From Qipengyuania sediminis (GTDB lineage Bacteria; Pseudomonadota; Alphaproteobacteria; Sphingomonadales; Sphingomonadaceae), in contig NZ_CP037948.1 of assembly GCF_004358425.1 (NCBI RefSeq), positions 1,674,001 to 1,738,000 of the forward strand: a DNA stretch of 64,000 bases. The letters run 5' to 3'. Each line of letters begins with the position of its first letter. Within the stretch, counting starts at the first letter, position 1. The translations under genes were made by a program, and so were the position numbers. Below the pieces are notes generated by a model that worked only from the letters and a program-made list of their open reading frames with translations, ran no database searches and was not told the origin of the DNA. Positions 1 to 9,005 of this stretch are shown piece after piece.

Positions 1-455
1 ACCCCGCTCGTCATGATGGGGACGCAAGCCTTGGTAACGATCGCGACGGGAACGCTGATAAGCAGCCCCCCCCCAGCGCCCCGTTCGCCCAGGACGAAAG
101 AGGCCAATCAACCAGCGGGATAAGAAATACACCGGGAAGCGCGCTAGGCTAGTCTTTGAAATTCAATAGGCGGCATCATCAGCCGAACATGACACGACAC
201 TTTGCAGAAGTGTGAGCGTAAATGTGGGAGAAACATCTTCTGTATAGGGAAAGGCACTGATTATCAGCGGTTTGGAGGCAAGGATCGAATCCCTCCGTCC
301 CGCCAAACCGGCAGGTCCATGGGACCTGATGGTTGGCGGATATGGGAAAGGGGGACGAACCCTAGGTTCGGAGGCGGAGGCGCGAACGCGCCGGATACGG
401 CCAAAGGCCTGTCCCTCCGTCTCTTGCCTCGCGCTACCCAAGCGACTGCGGCCGG
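1..455. other. Left-edge region without a recognisable gene
   Basis: I see no convincing coding sequence here. The short open frames look like composition artefacts, and the first 280 bases are less GC-rich than the rest. The right part holds a large imperfect hairpin (300-339), a smaller perfect one (356-370), and a stretch at about 281-305 that resembles the T-arm and acceptor end of a tRNA-Ser and ends in GCCA. No matching 5' tRNA half lies upstream. Confidence 0.5.
300..339. repeat. Imperfect inverted repeat (hairpin), about 18-bp arms
   Basis: The left arm (300-318) and right arm (322-339) are nearly complementary, each beginning or ending with CCGCCAA/TTGGCGG, around a 3-nt ATG loop. 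A second short palindrome, CGAACC-CTA-GGTTCG, follows at 356-370. Neither is followed by a clear T-run. A repeated extragenic palindrome fits better than a terminator, but no second copy was found in the window. Confidence 0.6.
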
Positions 456-749
456 TTAAGCCCGCAGCTCCGCCCACTCCGGATGGCGTCGGAACGCTGC
501 CTCGACGTAGGAACAGGCCGGTGCGATCCGGAAGCCCTGTTCGCGCGCATCCGCGATCAGAGCCTTGACGAGCTCGGCCGCGACGCCCCGGCCGCCGATC
601 GCCGGGGGCACGATGGTATGGGTCGCTGCGCGCACCCCCTTGCCCGCAGTCTCCCAGTCCAGATGGCCGGTCTCGATGCTTCCTTCGACACGCGCGAGGT
701 AACGCCCCGCGCTGCCCCCGCCCTCGTGCGTGATCGTCACCTCTGCCAT
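456..749 (-). CDS. Small GNAT-family N-acetyltransferase (Acetyltransf_CG type)
   Basis: The 97-residue protein resembles the short GCN5-related acetyltransferase family PF14542. An acetyl-CoA-loop-like GGRGVAAELV sits at about residues 52-61, followed by the conserved segment ending in CSYVEAAFRRHPEW at 79-92. The whole protein is one minimal domain of the usual length for this family. The start ATG at 749 is preceded by AAGGAG at good spacing; longer frames upstream run into the divergent threonine aldolase gene. The substrate is unknown. It is transcribed away from ltaE. Confidence 0.8.
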   Translation of the reverse strand: MAEVTITHEGGGSAGRYLARVEGSIETGHLDWETAGKGVRAATHTIVPPAIGGRGVAAELVKALIADAREQGFRIAPACSYVEAAFRRHPEWAELRA

Positions 750-800
750 CGCCCATCTCCTTCTTGCGCCGAACGGGCGCGGCCCTAGAGGCGTTCCCCG

Positions 801-1814
801 ATGACCTCCCAAACCGCCGCCGCCTTCCTTTCCGACAACGCCGCGCCGGTGCACCCTCGGGTGTGGCAGGCGCTGCGCGATGCGGACGATAGCGACGCGC
901 CCTACGATGGCGATGCGCTGTCGCGGCGCCTGGACGAGGCCTTTGGCGTGTTGTTCCAGCGCGAGGTTGCAGCGCTCTGGGTTGCTACGGGCACCGCTGC
1001 GAACTGCCTCGCGCTCGCCGCCACTGTCCCCCCGCACGGCGGCGTGGTCTGTCACCGCGAGGCGCATATCGAGGTCGACGAGGGCGGTGCGCCGGGCTTT
1101 TTTCTCCATGGTGCCAAGCTGCTGCTGGCCGAGGGCGAGGGCGCGCTGCTGACGCCGAGCGCCATCGCCGCGCTCGTCGATCCGATCCGCGACGATGTCC
1201 ATCAGGTCCAGCCGCATGCGATCTCGATCACGCAGGCGAGTGAATATGGGCGCAGCTACCGCCCCTCCGAACTCAGCGAACTGGCCGCTTTCGCTCGCAG
1301 CCGGGGGCTCGCCTTACACATGGACGGCGCGCGCTTCGCCAATGCCGCCGCCTTCCTGCGCTGCTCGGCCGCTGAGGCCGCGGGCGATATCGATACGCTC
1401 GCCTTCGGCTGCATCAAGAACGGCGCGATGGGCGCGGAGGCGGTGCTGTTCTTCGATCCCTGCCAGGCCGATGTCGCGCGCTATCGCCGCAAGCGGGCAG
1501 GGCATTTGCAATCGAAGGGGCGGTTCATGGCGGCGCAGCTGCTCGCCATGCTCGAAAGCGACCTGTGGCTCGCGAACGCGCGCGCCGCCAATGCCGCTGC
1601 GGCGGAAATCGCCAGCGCGTGCGCCGACCGGCTGCTTCATCCAGTCGAAGCCAACGAGCTGTTCGTGCGGGTGGGCGTGTCCGAGCGCGAGGCTCTGCGC
1701 GCGCAGGGTTTCGGTTTCTACGATTGGGGCGCAGAGGCGGCGCGCTTCGTCACCGCCTGGAACACGCGCGAAGAAGACGCCCGCGCCCTCGCGGCCGCGA
1801 TTGCCGCGTTGTGA
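801..1814 (+). CDS. ltaE: Low-specificity L-threonine aldolase (PLP enzyme)
   Basis: A 337-residue fold-type I PLP enzyme that cleaves threonine or allo-threonine to glycine and acetaldehyde in the cytoplasm. The expected residues are present: H89 (ring-stacking His), D175 in HMDGARFA, and the Schiff-base lysine K206 in FGCIKNGAM, close to the family TKNG motif. Length is typical. The start of the next gene overlaps the stop (GTGA), so the transporter is probably translationally coupled. Which allo form is preferred cannot be read from sequence. Confidence 0.9.
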   Translation: MTSQTAAAFLSDNAAPVHPRVWQALRDADDSDAPYDGDALSRRLDEAFGVLFQREVAALWVATGTAANCLALAATVPPHGGVVCHREAHIEVDEGGAPGFFLHGAKLLLAEGEGALLTPSAIAALVDPIRDDVHQVQPHAISITQASEYGRSYRPSELSELAAFARSRGLALHMDGARFANAAAFLRCSAAEAAGDIDTLAFGCIKNGAMGAEAVLFFDPCQADVARYRRKRAGHLQSKGRFMAAQLLAMLESDLWLANARAANAAAAEIASACADRLLHPVEANELFVRVGVSEREALRAQGFGFYDWGAEAARFVTAWNTREEDARALAAAIAAL

Positions 1815-2773
1815 CCTCCCGCCCCGCCGAAGCGCCGCCGCATGCGCTGCTGCGCGCGGGGATCGCCGGGCCCTTCCTGCTGGTCGCGTTGATCTGGGGA
1901 TCGACGTGGTACGTGATCACCGGCCAGATTGCGGCGGTCGCGCCAAGCTGGTCGATCGCCTACCGCTTCCTGATCGCCGCACCCGCGATGTTCGCGTTGG
2001 CGCTGGTGACCCGGCAGAGCCTCGCGATGCCCGTCAAAGCCCATCTTCTCGCCGCGGCAATCGGGCTGTTCCAGTTCTGCGGAAATTTCAACTTCGTCTA
2101 TCGGGCGGAGCAACACCTCACCAGCGGCATCGTCGCGGTGATGTTCGCACTGCTGATGGTACCCAACGCGCTGATCGGACGCGCGGTTTTGGGGCAGCGG
2201 ATCACGCCGCGCTTCGCCTTGGGCAGTGCGGTTGCGATCGCCGGAGTTGCGCTGCTGCTGGTGGACGAAGCACGGGCGGCGCGGCTCTCGGGCAACGTAT
2301 CGCTGGGTGTCGTGCTGGCAGCGGCAGGAATCCTCTCGGCGTCGATCGCCAATGTGATCCAGGCCAGCGGAACCGGACGCTGCGTCCCCTTGATGACGCT
2401 GCTCGCCTGGGGAATGCTCTATGGGGCGGGCATCGACACCGCGCTCGCTTGGGCCACGGCGGGGCGGCCGGTGTTTCCCGCCGACCCTGCGTTTTGGGCC
2501 GGGACGGTTTGGCTGGCACTGGCGGGATCGGTGGTGACCTTTCCGCTCTATTACACCATCGTGCGCCGGCTCGGGCCGGGGCGCGCCGCCTATAACGGCG
2601 TGCTGGTGGTGGTGATCGCGATGCTGATCTCCACCCTCGTCGAAGGATATGCCTGGAGCACCCTGGCCATGGCCGGCGCGGTGCTGGGCATTACCGGCAT
2701 GGTGATTGCCCTGCGCGCGCGCAACGCGCCGGAGAGCGGGGATCAGGCGAGCGCGGCCAGCCCCTCGCGGTAA
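1811..2773 (+). CDS. EamA/DMT-family permease
   Basis: A 320-residue inner-membrane protein with about ten hydrophobic helices in two EamA-type halves, typical of drug/metabolite transporter permeases that export amino acids or other metabolites. The first helix contains LIWGSTWYV, a family hallmark. The GTG start at 1811 overlaps the ltaE stop; other starts in this frame would lie deep inside ltaE. The 3' end overlaps the convergent SDR gene by 31 bp. Coupling to threonine aldolase suggests amino-acid export, which is only inference. Confidence 0.88.
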   Translation: MTSRPAEAPPHALLRAGIAGPFLLVALIWGSTWYVITGQIAAVAPSWSIAYRFLIAAPAMFALALVTRQSLAMPVKAHLLAAAIGLFQFCGNFNFVYRAEQHLTSGIVAVMFALLMVPNALIGRAVLGQRITPRFALGSAVAIAGVALLLVDEARAARLSGNVSLGVVLAAAGILSASIANVIQASGTGRCVPLMTLLAWGMLYGAGIDTALAWATAGRPVFPADPAFWAGTVWLALAGSVVTFPLYYTIVRRLGPGRAAYNGVLVVVIAMLISTLVEGYAWSTLAMAGAVLGITGMVIALRARNAPESGDQASAASPSR

Positions 2774-3522
2774 GTAGGATAGAGCGGGCGCCAGCCGGTC
2801 AGGCGCTTGAGCTTGCCGTTCGCAACCTGGCGGTTCTCGGCATAGAAGCCGCGCGCCATGGGGCTGAGCGCGGCATCGGCGAGCGAAACGGGCGGGGGCG
2901 GCTCGATCCCCAGCAGGCGGCAGGCGTGGAGCATCACCGCTGCCTGCCCGGCAGGCTCATCATCGGCGAGGTTCAGCGCCATTGGCATCACATTCGCCGC
3001 GACTGCCGCGCTTACTCCGCGCGCGATATCCTCTACATGCACCCGGCTGAAGACCTGCCCCGGAGCATCGATCCGCTGCGCAGTGCCGGCGCGCAAGCGT
3101 TCGAGCACCGAGCGCCCGGGGCCGTAGATGCCGGGCAGGCGGAACACCCGCGCCCCGGCCGCAAGCCAGGCCGCATCCGCCGCTACGCGCGCGCTTCTCC
3201 GGCCCCCGCCGACGGAGCTGCTTTCATCAACCCACGCGCCCCCCGCGTCTCCATAAACTCCGGTCGAGGAGAGGTAACCCAGCCAGCGTCCGGCAAGCGA
3301 CTGGCCATAGCGCAACAGCACCGGGTCCGCGCCGTCCTCTGCCGGAGGGACCGTGGAGAGCACATGGCTCGCTTCCTCGATCGCGGCGCGCACGGCGACG
3401 GCATCGTCAAAGGCAATCGTCCCGCCGCGCCCCGTCCCTTCGACCTTCCAACCCCCGCGGCACAGCAAGGCGGCGATCGCCTGGCCGCTATAGCCCATCC
3501 CGAAAATCAGCATCCTGCGCAT
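2743..3522 (-). CDS. NAD(P)-dependent SDR/epimerase-like protein (YeeZ type)
   Basis: A 259-residue extended-SDR protein. An N-terminal Rossmann motif GMGYSG lies at residues 8-13, followed by the STVPPAEDG segment and YLSSTGVYGD, which carries the Ser and Tyr region, and later FRLPGIYGPGR. This pattern matches the YeeZ-like group related to nucleotide-sugar epimerases; the substrate is unknown. An internal ATG three codons in is an alternative start. It is convergent with the EamA gene and divergent from pepN, with 56 bp between starts. Confidence 0.85.
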   Translation of the reverse strand: MRRMLIFGMGYSGQAIAALLCRGGWKVEGTGRGGTIAFDDAVAVRAAIEEASHVLSTVPPAEDGADPVLLRYGQSLAGRWLGYLSSTGVYGDAGGAWVDESSSVGGGRRSARVAADAAWLAAGARVFRLPGIYGPGRSVLERLRAGTAQRIDAPGQVFSRVHVEDIARGVSAAVAANVMPMALNLADDEPAGQAAVMLHACRLLGIEPPPPVSLADAALSPMARGFYAENRQVANGKLKRLTGWRPLYPTYREGLAALA

Positions 3523-3542
3523 CGCGTGCGGCGATAGAGCCG

Positions 3543-3570
3543 TTGGCGGCTCACGCGAAAGACCCTAGAC
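3543..3570 (+). promoter_or_regulatory. Candidate sigma-70 promoter for pepN
   Basis: TTGGCG (3543-3548) and CTAGAC (3565-3570) are separated by 16 bp. If used, transcription would start about 2 nt before the ATG at 3579, giving a nearly leaderless mRNA; no ribosome-binding site precedes that ATG. Confidence 0.3.
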
Positions 3571-3578
3571 CGCGTGCC

Positions 3579-6218
3579 ATGGATATCGCGCGCACCCCCG
3601 CCACCCCGGACGGCAATCCCGAGATGGCGGATGCCGCCCCCGCCCCCGCCGCCCCGCCCGAGATATACCGCAAGGACTACAGGCCCTTCGCCTGGGCCGT
3701 GCCGGCGACGCACCTCGACTTCGCGCTAGGGCTGGAAGAAACCGAAGTCACCGCCAAGATCGAGGTCGCGCGCAACCCCGCCGCGGCGCCCGATCCGGTG
3801 CTGCGGCTGAACGGCGATGGACTCGAGCTGGTGAGCCTCGCGGTCGATGGCGCGCCATTCGACGGCCATGCGATGGACGGCAATGATCTTCTCATCACCC
3901 TGCCGGGCAATCAGCATCGCGTCACCATCGTGACCAGAGTGAAACCCGCCGAAAACAGCCAGCTGATGGGGCTTTACGCATCGAACGGGATGTTGTGCAC
4001 GCAATGCGAGGCCGAGGGCTTCCGCCGGATCACTTTCTTCCCGGACCGGCCCGACGTGCTCAGCACTTACACCGTCCGCATGAAGGGGCCGAAGGACCGG
4101 TTTCCCGTGCTGCTGTCGAACGGTGACCGCGTAAGGGCGGGCGAAGACGGTGCGACCCACTGGGCCGAATGGCACGACCCTTGGCCCAAGCCGAGCTATC
4201 TCTTCGCGCTGGTCGCGGGCGATCTGGTGGCGCTGGAGGACCGCTTCACCACGATGACCGGGCGCGACGTGTCTCTGGCAATCTGGGTGCGCGCCGATGA
4301 CCTGCCCCGCACCCGCCATGCCATGGAAGCGCTCAAGAAAGCGATGCGATGGGACGAGGAGGTGTTCGGCCGCGAATACGATCTCGGCGTGTTCAACATC
4401 GTCGCGGTCGGCGATTTCAACATGGGGGCGATGGAGAACAAAGGCCTGAATATCTTCAACACCAAATACGTGCTTGCCGATCCCGAGACCGCGACTGATG
4501 GCGATTACGACGGCATCGAAGGTGTGATCGCGCACGAATACTTCCACAACTGGTCGGGCAACCGCGTCACCTGCCGCGACTGGTTCCAGCTGTCGCTGAA
4601 GGAAGGCTTCACCGTTCTGCGCGATCAGCTGTTCAGCCAGGACATGAACAGCCCGGCCGTAAAGCGGATCGAAGATGTCAGGGTCCTCAGAAGCGTTCAG
4701 TTCCCGGAGGATTCAGGCCCGCTCGCGCACCCGATCCGCCCCGAAAGCTTTCGCGAAATCAGCAATTTCTACACCCCGACCGTGTACAACAAGGGCGCGG
4801 AGGTGATCCGTATGATGCGCACGTTGGCGGGGCCCGAGCGGTTCCGTGCTGGCACTGACCTTTATTTCGCGCGCCACGATGGCGAAGCGGCGACCTGCGA
4901 GGATTTCGTCGCTGCAATGGAGGAGGGCGCGGGGCTGGACCTCGCACGGTTTCGGCGCTGGTACAGCCAGGCGGGCACGCCCCGGGTCCGGGTAGAGTTC
5001 GCGGTGGCGGATGGGCGCGCGCGGCTCGATCTCTCTCAGGAGACCCCGGCGACGCCCGGGCAGCCGGTGAAGGAGCCGGTTCCCATCCCGCTCGCCGTTG
5101 CGCTGCACGACCGGGAGCGCAATGCGCTTGGCGAAGAGCGGCTGATCGTGCTCGACGAGGCTTCTGCAAGCTTCGACCTTGGCCCCGCGCCCCAGCGGCC
5201 GGCGCTGTCGCTCAACCGAGGCTTTTCCGCGCCGATTGCTGTCGAGCGTGAGGTCGATCCCGAAGAGCTCGCTTACCTCGCGCGTCACGACGACGATCCC
5301 TTCGCGCGCTACGAAGCGATGCAGGATCTGGTGGTGGCGCATCTGCTTGCGCGCGCCATGGGCGGTGAGGATGCGGCGGGCGAAGACGCCATCGCCGAAG
5401 CCTTTGCTTCCGTCCTAGGTGATCCCGGGATCGATGATCTGATGCGCGGCGAACTGATGCTGCTGCCGGGGATTGCATACCTGATGGAGCAGGTGCTGCT
5501 CGCCGATCCCGGCGCACTGTTCACGGCGCGCGAGGGTTTGAAGGCTGCGCTCGGGCGTCGCCTTTCCCAGCCGCTGGCCTCGCTTCACGCCCGGGCCAGC
5601 GATGTGCCTTTCGCGATGGATGCAAGCGCGAAGGGTGCGCGCAAGGTAAAGTCTCTGGCGCTCACCCTCATAGCCGCCGCCGATCCGGCGCGCGCTGCCG
5701 AAATGGCGGCGACGCAATATGACGGCGCTGACAACATGACCGATCGCCAGGGCGCGCTGATGGTGCTTACCGGCCTGCCGGGCGCCGAGCGAACCGCGCG
5801 ACTGCTCGATTTCTACACGCGTTTCCGCACCAATGCGCTGGTCATCGACAAATGGTTCTCGCTTCAGGCAAGTTCGCTGCATCCGCAAGTGCTTGCCCAT
5901 GTCCGTGCGCTGGCGGATCATCCCGATTTCACGCTGAAGAATCCCAACCGGGTGCGCGCACTCTACATGGCTTTCGCCGGAACCCCGCAGGGCTTCCATG
6001 CGCCGAGCGGCGAAGGCTACCGGCTGATCGCCGACCTCATCCTCGCACTCGATCCGCTGAACGCGCAGACGGCGGCGCGCTTCGTGCCGATGCTGGGGCG
6101 CTGGCGGCGGATCGAACCGGCGCGGGCGGCGCTGATGCGTGGGCAGCTCGAACGAATCGCCGCCGCCCCGCGTCTCAGCCGCGACACCTACGAACAGGTC
6201 ACGCGCTCGCTCTCGTGA
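3579..6218 (+). CDS. pepN: Aminopeptidase N (M1 zinc metallopeptidase)
   Basis: An 879-residue cytoplasmic M1 aminopeptidase that removes N-terminal residues from peptides. The exopeptidase motif GAMEN is at residues 283-287. The zinc site HEYFH is at 319-323, with the third ligand E342 in LKEGFTV. Length matches bacterial PepN. The start is uncertain: TTG 3543, ATG 3579 and ATG 3624 are all in frame and none has a good ribosome-binding site. ATG 3579 is chosen because it directly follows a promoter-like sequence. The stop overlaps the GTG of pgeF. Confidence 0.95.
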   Translation: MDIARTPATPDGNPEMADAAPAPAAPPEIYRKDYRPFAWAVPATHLDFALGLEETEVTAKIEVARNPAAAPDPVLRLNGDGLELVSLAVDGAPFDGHAMDGNDLLITLPGNQHRVTIVTRVKPAENSQLMGLYASNGMLCTQCEAEGFRRITFFPDRPDVLSTYTVRMKGPKDRFPVLLSNGDRVRAGEDGATHWAEWHDPWPKPSYLFALVAGDLVALEDRFTTMTGRDVSLAIWVRADDLPRTRHAMEALKKAMRWDEEVFGREYDLGVFNIVAVGDFNMGAMENKGLNIFNTKYVLADPETATDGDYDGIEGVIAHEYFHNWSGNRVTCRDWFQLSLKEGFTVLRDQLFSQDMNSPAVKRIEDVRVLRSVQFPEDSGPLAHPIRPESFREISNFYTPTVYNKGAEVIRMMRTLAGPERFRAGTDLYFARHDGEAATCEDFVAAMEEGAGLDLARFRRWYSQAGTPRVRVEFAVADGRARLDLSQETPATPGQPVKEPVPIPLAVALHDRERNALGEERLIVLDEASASFDLGPAPQRPALSLNRGFSAPIAVEREVDPEELAYLARHDDDPFARYEAMQDLVVAHLLARAMGGEDAAGEDAIAEAFASVLGDPGIDDLMRGELMLLPGIAYLMEQVLLADPGALFTAREGLKAALGRRLSQPLASLHARASDVPFAMDASAKGARKVKSLALTLIAAADPARAAEMAATQYDGADNMTDRQGALMVLTGLPGAERTARLLDFYTRFRTNALVIDKWFSLQASSLHPQVLAHVRALADHPDFTLKNPNRVRALYMAFAGTPQGFHAPSGEGYRLIADLILALDPLNAQTAARFVPMLGRWRRIEPARAALMRGQLERIAAAPRLSRDTYEQVTRSLS

Positions 6219-6871
6219 CCCTGCGCGCTCGCAATCTCGCCGGTTTGCCGCACGCGTTCTCCACGCGCGAGCCACTCGAGCCAGCAGAGATTCTGCCCGG
6301 GGCGCAGCTGGTGCTGGCCAGGCAGATCCACTCCCCTGTCACGGTAACAGTGAGCGGTTCCTGGCCAGGCGCTCCCCCCGCGGCCGATGCTCTGGTGACC
6401 GCGACACCCGGTCTGCTGATCGGAATCGTCACCGCCGACTGCGCGCCCGTTCTGCTCGCGGACCATGCGGCGGGGGTGGTGGGCGCTGCCCATGCCGGCT
6501 GGCGCGGCGCGGCGGGCGGGGTCATCGCGAACACCGTCGCGGCGATGGAGGCCCTGGGCGCGCGCAGGAGCCGCATCGCCGCCGCCATCGGCCCGGCGAT
6601 CGCGCAGGAAAGCTACGAAGTGGATGCCGCCATGCGCGACCATTTCGCTCCTGAGGCCGATCGCTTCTTTGCCTCCGGAACTTCGGGGCGCTGGCAGTTC
6701 GACCTTCCGGGCTTCGTCGCTGCCGCCCTCGCAACGGAGGGGGTAGACACGATCGCGGACCTTGCCGAAGATACCTACGCTCAGCCCGAACGCTTCTTCT
6801 CCTACCGGCGCGCAAGCCACCGCCGCGAGCCGACCGGGGGGCGGCAAACCAGCGTCATCGGCTGCGGATGA
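6215..6871 (+). CDS. pgeF: PgeF/YfiH family protein (peptidoglycan editing factor, LACC1-like)
   Basis: A 218-residue YfiH/DUF152 protein. The zinc/substrate motifs are all present: RQIHSP with His, TADCAPVLLAD with Cys, and HAGWRGAAGG with His. Family members are described as purine nucleoside phosphorylase-like enzymes and, in E. coli, as a factor that corrects misincorporated serine in peptidoglycan precursors. The GTG start at 6215 overlaps the pepN stop (GTGA), implying coupled translation. Confidence 0.88.
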   Translation: MTLRARNLAGLPHAFSTREPLEPAEILPGAQLVLARQIHSPVTVTVSGSWPGAPPAADALVTATPGLLIGIVTADCAPVLLADHAAGVVGAAHAGWRGAAGGVIANTVAAMEALGARRSRIAAAIGPAIAQESYEVDAAMRDHFAPEADRFFASGTSGRWQFDLPGFVAAALATEGVDTIADLAEDTYAQPERFFSYRRASHRREPTGGRQTSVIGCG

Positions 6872-6889
6872 AGCTCGCCAAAATCGCGG

Positions 6890-6917
6890 TTGGCAAGGCG
6901 GGCCGGGGCCGCTAGAG
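6890..6917 (+). promoter_or_regulatory. Candidate sigma-70 promoter upstream of petABC
   Basis: TTGGCA (6890-6895) and CTAGAG (6912-6917) are separated by 16 bp, inside the 201-bp gap before petA. The layout equals that of the pepN candidate. The 5' leader would be about 150 nt. Confidence 0.3.
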
Positions 6918-7072
6918 GCCAGCCCCAATCGCCGGGGCGGCGCGTAACCCACGCGGGCCGCGATCGGCGCAGCGGGGCTTCCCCAGCATCCGCATCGATC
7001 AGGGACGACGCATCCCGGCGCACTGAGGTCTCAGCTGCGGCGGCGGGGCGCCAGGCAAGGCACAAAGAGCTG

Positions 7073-7654
7073 ATGGCAGACACCGCCACTACCGCCAATA
7101 AAGACGACGCGCAGCATCCCGATCCCACGCTCGACGGCCATCGCCGCCGCGATTTCCTCAACGTCGCCGCGGTCAGCGCCGCGGGCGTCGGCGGTCTGGC
7201 CGTGCTCTATCCGCTCATCACGCAGATGGCGCCGTCGCGCGACGTGCTGGCCGAAAGCTCGACCGAGCTTGATGTGGCGGCGATCGAGCCTGGGCAGGCG
7301 GTCAAGGCGGTGTTCCGCAAGCAGCCGCTGTTCGTGCGCCGGCTCACCCCGGCCGAAGTCCAGGCGGCCAATGCGGTCCCGGTAAGCGCGCTGCGCGATC
7401 CGCAGACGCTGGCCGAGCGGACCAAGGAAGGCCATACCGACATGCTGGTGACGATGGGGGTCTGCACCCATCTCGGCTGCGTGCCGCTGGGTGCTGCTGA
7501 AGGCGAAGTGAAGGGCGAGTTCGGCGGTTATTTCTGCCCCTGCCACGGCTCACACTACGACACCGCGGGCCGCATCCGCAAAGGCCCTGCCCCCACCAAT
7601 CTGGTGGTTCCGGAATACGAATTCACCACCGACACCAAGATCGTGGTCGGCTAG
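7073..7654 (+). CDS. petA: Ubiquinol-cytochrome c reductase Rieske iron-sulfur subunit
   Basis: A 193-residue Rieske protein of the bc1 complex, carrying the 2Fe-2S cluster that takes electrons from ubiquinol. An N-terminal twin-arginine-like RRRDF (24-28) precedes one membrane anchor (about 31-52). The cluster ligands are in CTHLGC (C131, H133, with C136 for the disulfide) and CPCHG (C155, H158, with C157). The start ATG at 7073 is the first that leaves the twin-arginine region at normal distance; the longer frame is not Rieske-like. First gene of petABC. Confidence 0.95.
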   Translation: MADTATTANKDDAQHPDPTLDGHRRRDFLNVAAVSAAGVGGLAVLYPLITQMAPSRDVLAESSTELDVAAIEPGQAVKAVFRKQPLFVRRLTPAEVQAANAVPVSALRDPQTLAERTKEGHTDMLVTMGVCTHLGCVPLGAAEGEVKGEFGGYFCPCHGSHYDTAGRIRKGPAPTNLVVPEYEFTTDTKIVVG

Positions 7655-7672
7655 GCCAAGGATAGGTTTGCC

Positions 7673-8971
7673 ATGAGTTTTCCCTGGGCGCGCGAGTACC
7701 AGCCCTCGAACGGGCTGACCCGCTTCCTCGACGAGAAGCTGCCCCTGCCGCGGCTTGTCTATAACGCGGTAGGCGCTGGCTATCCGGTGCCGCGCAATCT
7801 CAGCTATTTCTGGAATTTCGGCGTGCTCGCCGGGTTCTTCCTGGTGGTGCAGATCATCACCGGCGTAATCCTGGCGATGCACTACGCAGCCAATGCGCAG
7901 GTCGCGTTCGCCGGGGTTGAGCACATCATGCGCGACGTCAACTGGGGCTGGATGCTGCGCTACGCCCACGCCAACGGGGCGAGCTTCTTCTTCATCGTCG
8001 TCTACATCCACATCTTCCGCGGGCTGTTTTACAGCTCCTACAAGGCCCCGCGCGAGATGATCTGGCTGCTGGGCGTGACCATCTTCCTGCTGATGATGGC
8101 GACTGCCTTCATGGGCTATGTCCTCCCCTGGGGGCAGATGAGCTTCTGGGGCGCCAAGGTCATCACCGGGCTGTTCGGCGCGATCCCGCTCATCGGCGAG
8201 CCGGTCCAGGTATGGCTGCTCGGCGGCTATGCGCCCGACAATGCCGCGCTCAATCGCTTCTTCAGTCTGCATTTTCTGCTGCCCTTCGTGATCGCGGGGG
8301 TCGTCATCCTGCACATCTGGGCGCTGCACATCCCGGGCTCTTCCAACCCCACCGGGATCGAGGTGAAGAGCGAAAGCGACACGGTGCCTTTCCATCCCTA
8401 TTACACCGCCAAGGACGGGTTCGGCCTCGGCGTCGCGCTGCTTGCCTATAGCGCGCTCGTCTTTTTCGCGCCCAACGCGCTCGGCCACCCGGACAATTAT
8501 ATCGAGGCGAACCCGCTTTCGACGCCGGCGCATATCGTGCCCGAATGGTATTTCTGGCCGTTCTACGCGATCCTGCGCGCCTTCACCGCGGACTTTTTGT
8601 TCTTCCCGGCGAAGCTGCTGGGCGTGATCGCCATGTTCTCTTCGATCCTGGTGTGGTTCTTCCTGCCCTGGCTCGACCGCAGCCCGGTGCGCAGCGGCCA
8701 CTACCGCCCGCTGTTCCGCAAGTTCTTCTGGTTCGGTCTCATCCCCGCGATGATCGTGCTGTTCTGGGCCGGCGGTGCGCCCGCGGAAGAGCCTTATGTG
8801 ATGCTCAGCCAGGTGGCGACCGCCTATTACTTCCTGCATTTCCTCGTGATCCTGCCGTTCGTCAGCGCGATCGAGCGGCCCGAGCCGCTGCCGACCTCGA
8901 TCACCGCGGCCGTGCTTGGATCGGACAAGGAAATCGTGAAGGGCGAGAACGCCGAGCCGGTGGGCGTCTGA
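7673..8971 (+). CDS. petB: Cytochrome b of the bc1 complex
   Basis: A 432-residue full-length cytochrome b with about eight transmembrane helices, holding hemes bL and bH and both quinone sites. Recognisable segments include GVILAMHY, the helix B/D heme histidines ([16 protein letters not shown]), [14 protein letters not shown], and PEWYF of the ef loop at the Qo site. It is the long, unsplit bacterial form rather than the b6/subunit IV split. It follows petA by 18 bp and precedes petC by 34 bp. Confidence 0.97.
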   Translation: MSFPWAREYQPSNGLTRFLDEKLPLPRLVYNAVGAGYPVPRNLSYFWNFGVLAGFFLVVQIITGVILAMHYAANAQVAFAGVEHIMRDVNWGWMLRYAHANGASFFFIVVYIHIFRGLFYSSYKAPREMIWLLGVTIFLLMMATAFMGYVLPWGQMSFWGAKVITGLFGAIPLIGEPVQVWLLGGYAPDNAALNRFFSLHFLLPFVIAGVVILHIWALHIPGSSNPTGIEVKSESDTVPFHPYYTAKDGFGLGVALLAYSALVFFAPNALGHPDNYIEANPLSTPAHIVPEWYFWPFYAILRAFTADFLFFPAKLLGVIAMFSSILVWFFLPWLDRSPVRSGHYRPLFRKFFWFGLIPAMIVLFWAGGAPAEEPYVMLSQVATAYYFLHFLVILPFVSAIERPEPLPTSITAAVLGSDKEIVKGENAEPVGV

Positions 8972-9005
8972 GGCGCAAGCGACAAGAACGGATAGATAAC
9001 ACCCC

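Noticed and set aside
215..305. Complete tRNA-Ser or tmRNA acceptor piece at the left edge
   Set aside because: Only a 3'-like part is visible. No matching acceptor 5' strand, D-arm or anticodon arm lies upstream, and no tag-peptide reading frame is nearby.
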